This document shows, piece after piece, positions 60,364 through 64,000 of a stretch of 64,000 nt of DNA (the stretch's first letter is position 1; the number at the start of each line of letters is the position of its first letter). The notes below the pieces were generated by a model. The model did no database searches, had not been told where the DNA came from, and worked only from the letters and a program-made list of their open reading frames with translations. The stretch is from NCBI RefSeq assembly GCF_001613345.1, contig NZ_BDCE01000044.1:33750-97749 (forward strand), read 5' to 3'. Source of the DNA: Nocardia uniformis NBRC 13702. GTDB taxonomy: Bacteria; Actinomycetota; Actinomycetes; Mycobacteriales; Mycobacteriaceae. Both the position numbers and the translations under genes were made by a program.

Positions 60364-61035
60364 GTGGCCCAGCCAGAAGATCCTGTGACCGATGAGCTCG
60401 ACGGTGTCGAGCAGGTGGTGGGCGCCGGGGTGCCCGAAAGCGTCGGTGCGTTTCGGTTCTGGTTCGCCGACCAACGCTGGGAATGGTCCGACGCGGTCGC
60501 CGCGCTCTACGGCTATTCGCCGGGAGAGGTGCGGCCGACGACGGAATTACTGCTGTCACACCAGCATCCGGAGGACCGTGGCCGGGTCGAGGCGGAACTC
60601 GTCGCCTCCGTGCGTGACCACGCGCCCTTCTCCAGCCGCCACCGCATCACCGGCCGTGAGGGGCACACCCATCACGTCATCGTGGTGTCGCAGCCCCTGA
60701 CCGACGATGCGGGCGAGGTTATCGGCACCGAGGGCTACTTCATCGATGTCACCGACGCCCTGGACGGTCAATGCCAACGGGCGCTCGACGAGATCGTGCC
60801 GTCGCTGGTCGAGCATCGCGCGGTGATCGAGCAGGCCAAGGGCATGCTCATGCTGGTGTACGGGGTCTCCGCCGACCAGGCGTTCCGGGTGCTGACCTGG
60901 CGGTCACAGGAAACCCAGATCAAGGTGCGTGAGCTGGCGGTCCGGCTGGTCGACCGCATGCGCGAGATTGCCCCGGCCGTCTCCAGCGGCACCCGCGCCC
61001 GCTTCGATCAATTGCTGCTCAATCTGCATCGCTGA
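60364..61035 (+). CDS. PAS-ANTAR regulatory protein
   Basis: A 223-residue protein. A PAS_3-type fold at about 25-130 (W-x-W-S-D-A-V-A-A-L-Y-G-Y-S-P-G-E-V, H-P-E-D-R) is followed by an ANTAR RNA-binding domain at about 140-210 (R-A-V-I-E-Q-A-K-G-M-L-M-L-V-Y-G-V-S-A-D-Q-A-F). ANTAR proteins bind dual-hexaloop RNA and relieve transcription termination. The PAS domain presumably senses a signal. GTG 60364 is a guess; TTG 60328 and GTG 60385 are also open. It is monocistronic, unrelated to the PTS genes. Confidence 0.85.
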   Translation: MAQPEDPVTDELDGVEQVVGAGVPESVGAFRFWFADQRWEWSDAVAALYGYSPGEVRPTTELLLSHQHPEDRGRVEAELVASVRDHAPFSSRHRITGREGHTHHVIVVSQPLTDDAGEVIGTEGYFIDVTDALDGQCQRALDEIVPSLVEHRAVIEQAKGMLMLVYGVSADQAFRVLTWRSQETQIKVRELAVRLVDRMREIAPAVSSGTRARFDQLLLNLHR

Positions 61036-61074
61036 GCTCGTCGAAGCACCGCCACACCCGTCCGGTCGTATTCT

Positions 61075-61464
61075 GTGATTGTGACCAGGCGGTCGGTGAC
61101 ATTGGTGGTCTGCGGTGTGCTGCTGGCGGCGGGCGGCGCGAGCACACGGCCGTTCAGCGCGGCGGCGGCGACCTGGGTGCTGGTCACCGTCGTCGTGATA
61201 TCGGTGTTGGCGATTCGGCGGAACCCGACGAGGTCACCCGGCACGCCCCGGGTGCGGCGGGGTCTGGCCCTCTGGTCGCCGCTACTACTCGCATTCGCCG
61301 CCTGGGAAGCGTATGCCTATGTACGGCAACCGGATTGGATGCATCCGAGCGATGAACACCCGACCCTGTCGACGCTGCTGGATCCTGGGCTCGAGCAGTT
61401 GCCGCTGCGCTTCGTGGGCTGGCTGATCTGGCTGGGCGTCGGCTGGTGGCTGGTGTCGAGATGA
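61075..61464 (+). CDS. Small membrane protein
   Basis: A 129-residue protein with about four hydrophobic segments (8-27, 30-46, 67-82, 110-127). No recognised domain. Its pattern W-E-A-Y-A-Y-V-R-Q-P-D-W is shared by small Nocardia membrane proteins encoded next to DUF6186. The stop overlaps the next start as ATGA. The start could be the second GTG at 61081. Confidence 0.7.
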   Translation: MIVTRRSVTLVVCGVLLAAGGASTRPFSAAAATWVLVTVVVISVLAIRRNPTRSPGTPRVRRGLALWSPLLLAFAAWEAYAYVRQPDWMHPSDEHPTLSTLLDPGLEQLPLRFVGWLIWLGVGWWLVSR

Positions 61465-61661
61465 GCGAGCGCACGGTAATCATTGCCGGATTCGTGGTGC
61501 TGCTGGCTGCCGCACTCGGCGCGCTGGTGTTCGCGCGGCTGCGCCGTGAGACGGTCGCGTCGTTGGCGGAGACGATCACCTACGTGATCGGAATTCGAAC
61601 GGTGCGGATTGTCGCTGTGCTCGGGTGGGCCTGGCTCGGCTGGCACTTCCTGGTGCGATAG
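61461..61661 (+). CDS. DUF6186-like small membrane protein
   Basis: A 66-residue protein with two membrane helices: a first at about 6-26 and a second near the end with G-W-A-W-L-G-W-H-F-L-V-R, a DUF6186-like ending. ATG 61461 overlaps the upstream stop by ATGA, so the two form a pair. Function unknown. Confidence 0.75.
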   Translation: MSERTVIIAGFVVLLAAALGALVFARLRRETVASLAETITYVIGIRTVRIVAVLGWAWLGWHFLVR

Positions 61662-61678
61662 GAGACGACCGGACACCC

Positions 61679-61701
61679 CCGGTAGGTCGAGAACCTACCG
61701 G
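61679..61701. terminator. Bidirectional hairpin terminator
   Basis: CCGGTAGGT (61679-61687) and ACCTACCGG (61693-61701) are perfect inverted copies with a five-base loop. The hairpin sits exactly between two convergent genes. Confidence 0.75.
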
Positions 61702-61712
61702 AGGCAGCGGGC

Positions 61713-62207
61713 TCAACGGCTGGATGTCGCTCGCCGATAGTGGGTTTCCATGAACTGGCTCCAGGCCCCGTCCTCGCCGAGCACCTGTGACCGCATCACC
61801 CAGTGGTCGTCGTCGACGAACTCGATAATGTCTTGATACCGGGCCGTCTTGTTCTCGTCGGTCATGGACGGCCCGGCGGCGTCGAGGGTCAAAACCCTAC
61901 CGCCGCCGTCGCGCACCCCCTCGTACACGTACATGTTCGGCATCATCGAGCCGATCCAGGTGCCGATGAATTTCTCGCGCTTCGGGTCGTAGCCGAGGGT
62001 GAGACTCCAGGTCGAGGGAGCCCCCTCCGGTGGCGGGCCAAACCCCTCCGAACGGACCCAGAAATCGCCGAGCGATGTGAACCGCTCCGTGCCGGTGGCC
62101 TGCTTCGGCGGATTGCCCGGCCCCATATCCATCCGGCCTTCGAATGTCCAGTCACCGAGGAGCTTATGTAGCCACTCGTGTTCGACCTGCGGCTTGGCTT
62201 CTTTCAT
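61713..62207 (-). CDS. DUF1579 family protein
   Basis: A 164-residue protein of the DUF1579/lipocalin-like type: L-L-G-D-W-T-F-E-G-R, G-F-G-P-P, L-G-Y-D-P-K-R-E-K-F-I-G-T-W-I-G and V-D-D-D-H-W-V-M-R-S. A beta-barrel that binds a small hydrophobic molecule is likely, with no known reaction. ATG 62207 follows GAGGA; a longer frame to 62255 lacks this. Confidence 0.85.
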   Translation of the reverse strand: MKEAKPQVEHEWLHKLLGDWTFEGRMDMGPGNPPKQATGTERFTSLGDFWVRSEGFGPPPEGAPSTWSLTLGYDPKREKFIGTWIGSMMPNMYVYEGVRDGGGRVLTLDAAGPSMTDENKTARYQDIIEFVDDDHWVMRSQVLGEDGAWSQFMETHYRRATSSR

Positions 62208-62442
62208 ATCGTCCTCACAAGAGTCAAAGTTGTCGGATGCCTTACCGACCCCCATCTTTCACCTCCCGCCCGGCCTGCCGTGCGGGAATCTCACGATGAT
62301 CTCCACTTTCCGATCCACCCGGTCCGGCATTCGAAGATGTTGCAGCCGTTGACAGGATCGCGACAACGCTGCGACGATCGATTGATCTGCCCTGGAATAT
62401 CTGATCCGGGCGGGGGGAATCGTAATTGTCTGAGGGGGAACG

Positions 62443-63054
62443 ATGGCCTTCAACCGTTCCATCGATATCGGGATCGTCGGCGCGATTCATTCCGTACTGC
62501 TGCTGGTGATCTTCGGACGGATGCTGATCGGGCTACGGACACGTCCGCCGGCACGTGTGGAATCGGCCGTCACCACGGCGCCCCGCGCCGACGCGGCGGT
62601 CGCGTCGGCGATCATCGCGATGGTGGTCTACTACGCGGTCTTCACCGCGTGGGTTGTCCGCCCGAGTCTCGCCGGTCCTCTCATTATCGATCCGGCGCCT
62701 TGGTCCGCGATCTCGGGGATCGTGCTCGCGGTGGCGTCGATAGCGCTGATTGTGTGGACATTCATGGTCTTCGGATCCTGGCGGTTGCGAGCCGAGATCG
62801 ACTCGGATCATGAACTGATGACCGGTGGGCCGTTCACCTTGATTCGCCATCCGATCTACACCGGCGTTATCGGCACCTTCGCGAGCACCCTATTGGTCGT
62901 TCCGAGGGTCGGATTCATCGTCGCGGTCCTGCTTATCGTGGTGGCACACGATTGGCGAGCGCGAACTGAGGAGGGCGTGCTACGAACGGCGTTCGGCGAC
63001 CGGTATTCGATCTACATCGGACACACCAAACGATTCTTCCCCGTGATCTATTGA
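62443..63054 (+). CDS. Isoprenylcysteine carboxyl methyltransferase-like membrane protein
   Basis: A 203-residue membrane protein with about four or five helices. The C-terminal part has the ICMT/PEMT signature: G-P-F-T-L-I-R-H-P-I-Y-T-G and E-E-x-V-L-R-x-x-F-G-D-R-Y. Such enzymes use SAM to methylate lipids or small molecules at the membrane; the bacterial substrate is unknown. GGGGG precedes ATG about eight bases upstream. It ends at TGA 63054; no partner gene is close. Confidence 0.85.
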   Translation: MAFNRSIDIGIVGAIHSVLLLVIFGRMLIGLRTRPPARVESAVTTAPRADAAVASAIIAMVVYYAVFTAWVVRPSLAGPLIIDPAPWSAISGIVLAVASIALIVWTFMVFGSWRLRAEIDSDHELMTGGPFTLIRHPIYTGVIGTFASTLLVVPRVGFIVAVLLIVVAHDWRARTEEGVLRTAFGDRYSIYIGHTKRFFPVIY

Positions 63055-63252
63055 CCGATCCCGACGTCGACGACCACGCCGTAGTGGTCACTCGGCCACA
63101 CCGCATTGGTGGGATGGTCGAAAGCTAGGGTGGCGGAACGAATCTCGCAGCCGTTTCCCCGGCCTGCGCGACAGCGGCGATCCTCGAGGTGACGTGCGGA
63201 TGCGTCAGGCGTGCTCGGATGTCCGTACGCCACAGCTCATGACGGCGAACCG

Positions 63253-63639
63253 TCAGGGCGCGTCCAGCACGCTCGCGGGGACGCCGTAGGGCAAAAACCG
63301 CACGCGGCGACGCTCGTCGGTATTGTCGCGGTGCGCGCGCAAGGCCTCGATCTCACTCGGGAAGACCTGGTCGACCCTGGCTCCGCCGTCCTCCTCGATG
63401 GTGTAGATCGCCCACACCCCGCTACCGGTCTCACCGGTGGTCTCGCCTTCGGGCTGCGTGGCGTGCGGGCGTTCCGGCTGCACGAACTGACCGAGCAGCG
63501 ATGCCAGTGCATTGGCGCTCGTGCCGCGGTCGATGTACTCCCCGGCCTTACCGATCAGGTTCTGCAGTTCGATCCCCGCCTCGCGCAGCGCGCGTTCGAA
63601 TTCCTCCGGATCGATCCCGAAAGGCCCGTTGGTTGCCAT
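63253..63639 (-). CDS. Hypothetical protein
   Basis: A 128-residue acidic protein with no family I recognise. ATG 63639 follows AGGAG about ten bases upstream. The N-terminal half is helical (E-F-E-R-A-L-R-E-A-G-I-E-L-Q-N-L-I). The C-terminal half looks like a small beta domain (W-A-I-Y-T-I-E-E-D-G-G, R-R-R-V-R-F-L-P-Y-G). Cytoplasmic, role unknown. A similar small protein is common in mycolata. Confidence 0.7.
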   Translation of the reverse strand: MATNGPFGIDPEEFERALREAGIELQNLIGKAGEYIDRGTSANALASLLGQFVQPERPHATQPEGETTGETGSGVWAIYTIEEDGGARVDQVFPSEIEALRAHRDNTDERRRVRFLPYGVPASVLDAP

Positions 63640-64000
63640 CTCATGTGCTCCTGGGGACGAAGTGGGCGCTACGCCCTCAGTGTCCTCGCCCAATCGCGAC
63701 TTCGCCACGTCGACTTCGGCGGCAGAGATTCCCCCACTCGCGCGATCTTGCGGCTCTCAACTGCGGAAGTGGTCGTATGCCCGTGACGGCGTGAGGTTTT
63801 CGCGGATTGGGACTGTTCGCGTCGCCGCAACGGCTATGGCGGCCGGGTACTTGCGCTGGTATCGATCTCGACCCGGCCCGGCGGCGTCGTCGTCTTCGAC
63901 TCGCAGCGCGCTCGATCGCAGATAGCGGTCTCCGCTGCCGTTATGCTGGCGGAATCGACTCACCGCAGAGTTCCGGGGAATTCGTCGCCGACGACGCTGT
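63640..64000. other. Right end, no gene seen
   Basis: The last 361 bases have only short overlapping frames on both strands. None shows domain-like composition. A gene starting just beyond the window edge cannot be excluded. Confidence 0.4.

Noticed and set aside
61075..61661. PTS-linked function for the two small membrane proteins after the PAS-ANTAR gene
   Set aside because: They follow a separate gene with its own spacing and show no PTS motif; proximity alone is not evidence.
63757..63963. 68-codon minus-strand frame near the right edge
   Set aside because: No RBS, Arg/Asp-rich composition, no family resemblance.
1..64000. tRNA, rRNA, CRISPR arrays, prophage and intact insertion sequences
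   Set aside because: None seen on reading either strand; no repeated spacer-like units and no transposase or integrase gene.

Overview
The window looks like chromosomal DNA of a high-GC actinomycete, most likely Nocardia or a close mycolic-acid relative. Support comes from the strong G/C third-position bias, frequent GTG/TTG starts, the DUF5753/DUF397 pair, PknH-like kinases with extracellular domains, an AfsR/BTAD regulator, a septum-formation/DUF4190 protein and a LIP-type secreted lipase. Genus is an inference. I saw no tRNA, rRNA, CRISPR, prophage or intact insertion sequence.

Left part (1-18.3 kb). A DUF5753/DUF397 regulatory locus carries a partial tandem duplication. Two membrane-associated proteins follow. 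Next is a compact ethanolamine cluster: GAF regulator, aldehyde dehydrogenase, DUF779 protein, ethanolamine permease, EutB and EutC, with translationally coupled junctions and no microcompartment genes. A secreted lipase, a catalytic-serine-less alpha/beta-hydrolase and an MmyB-type regulator come next. An operon encoding two Ser/Thr kinases with a lipoprotein between them closes this part.

Central island (18.5-35.4 kb). This is the most unusual part. A long minus-strand operon encodes an AtzA/SsnA-type aminohydrolase, two NCS2 nucleobase permeases, a flavin prenyltransferase (UbiX), a UbiD decarboxylase, a CobW-type GTPase, a molybdenum hydroxylase FAD subunit and XdhC. Around it lie a plus-strand ACMSD-like metal-dependent decarboxylase, a GntR regulator, the molybdopterin and 2Fe-2S subunits, and a PucR regulator. 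The set resembles the Bacillus puc purine cluster (two permeases, three-subunit hydroxylase, XdhC, PucR), but two kinds of decarboxylase replace uricase and allantoinase. An ATTACATGTAAT-type operator recurs at three promoters and ties the island into one probable GntR regulon. The substrate is unknown; a purine, pyrimidine or other N-heteroaromatic carboxylate is my best guess.

Right part (35.4-64 kb). After a baeRF-family protein, a secreted protein and a TetR/MFS deletion scar comes an ectoine module: EhuBCDA importer, OmpR-type two-component system and ectoine hydroxylase EctD. No ectABC is present, and ehuB and ectD share an upstream element, so the module looks built to import and hydroxylate external ectoine. 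A NarL-type two-component system, a large AfsR/BTAD regulator, and an ArsR/methyltransferase/SDR group with a clear operator follow. Next is a complete fructose PTS (ptsI divergent from fruR-fruK-fruA-ptsH). Small membrane proteins, a PAS-ANTAR protein, a DUF1579 protein, an isoprenylcysteine-methyltransferase-like protein and hypotheticals fill the end.
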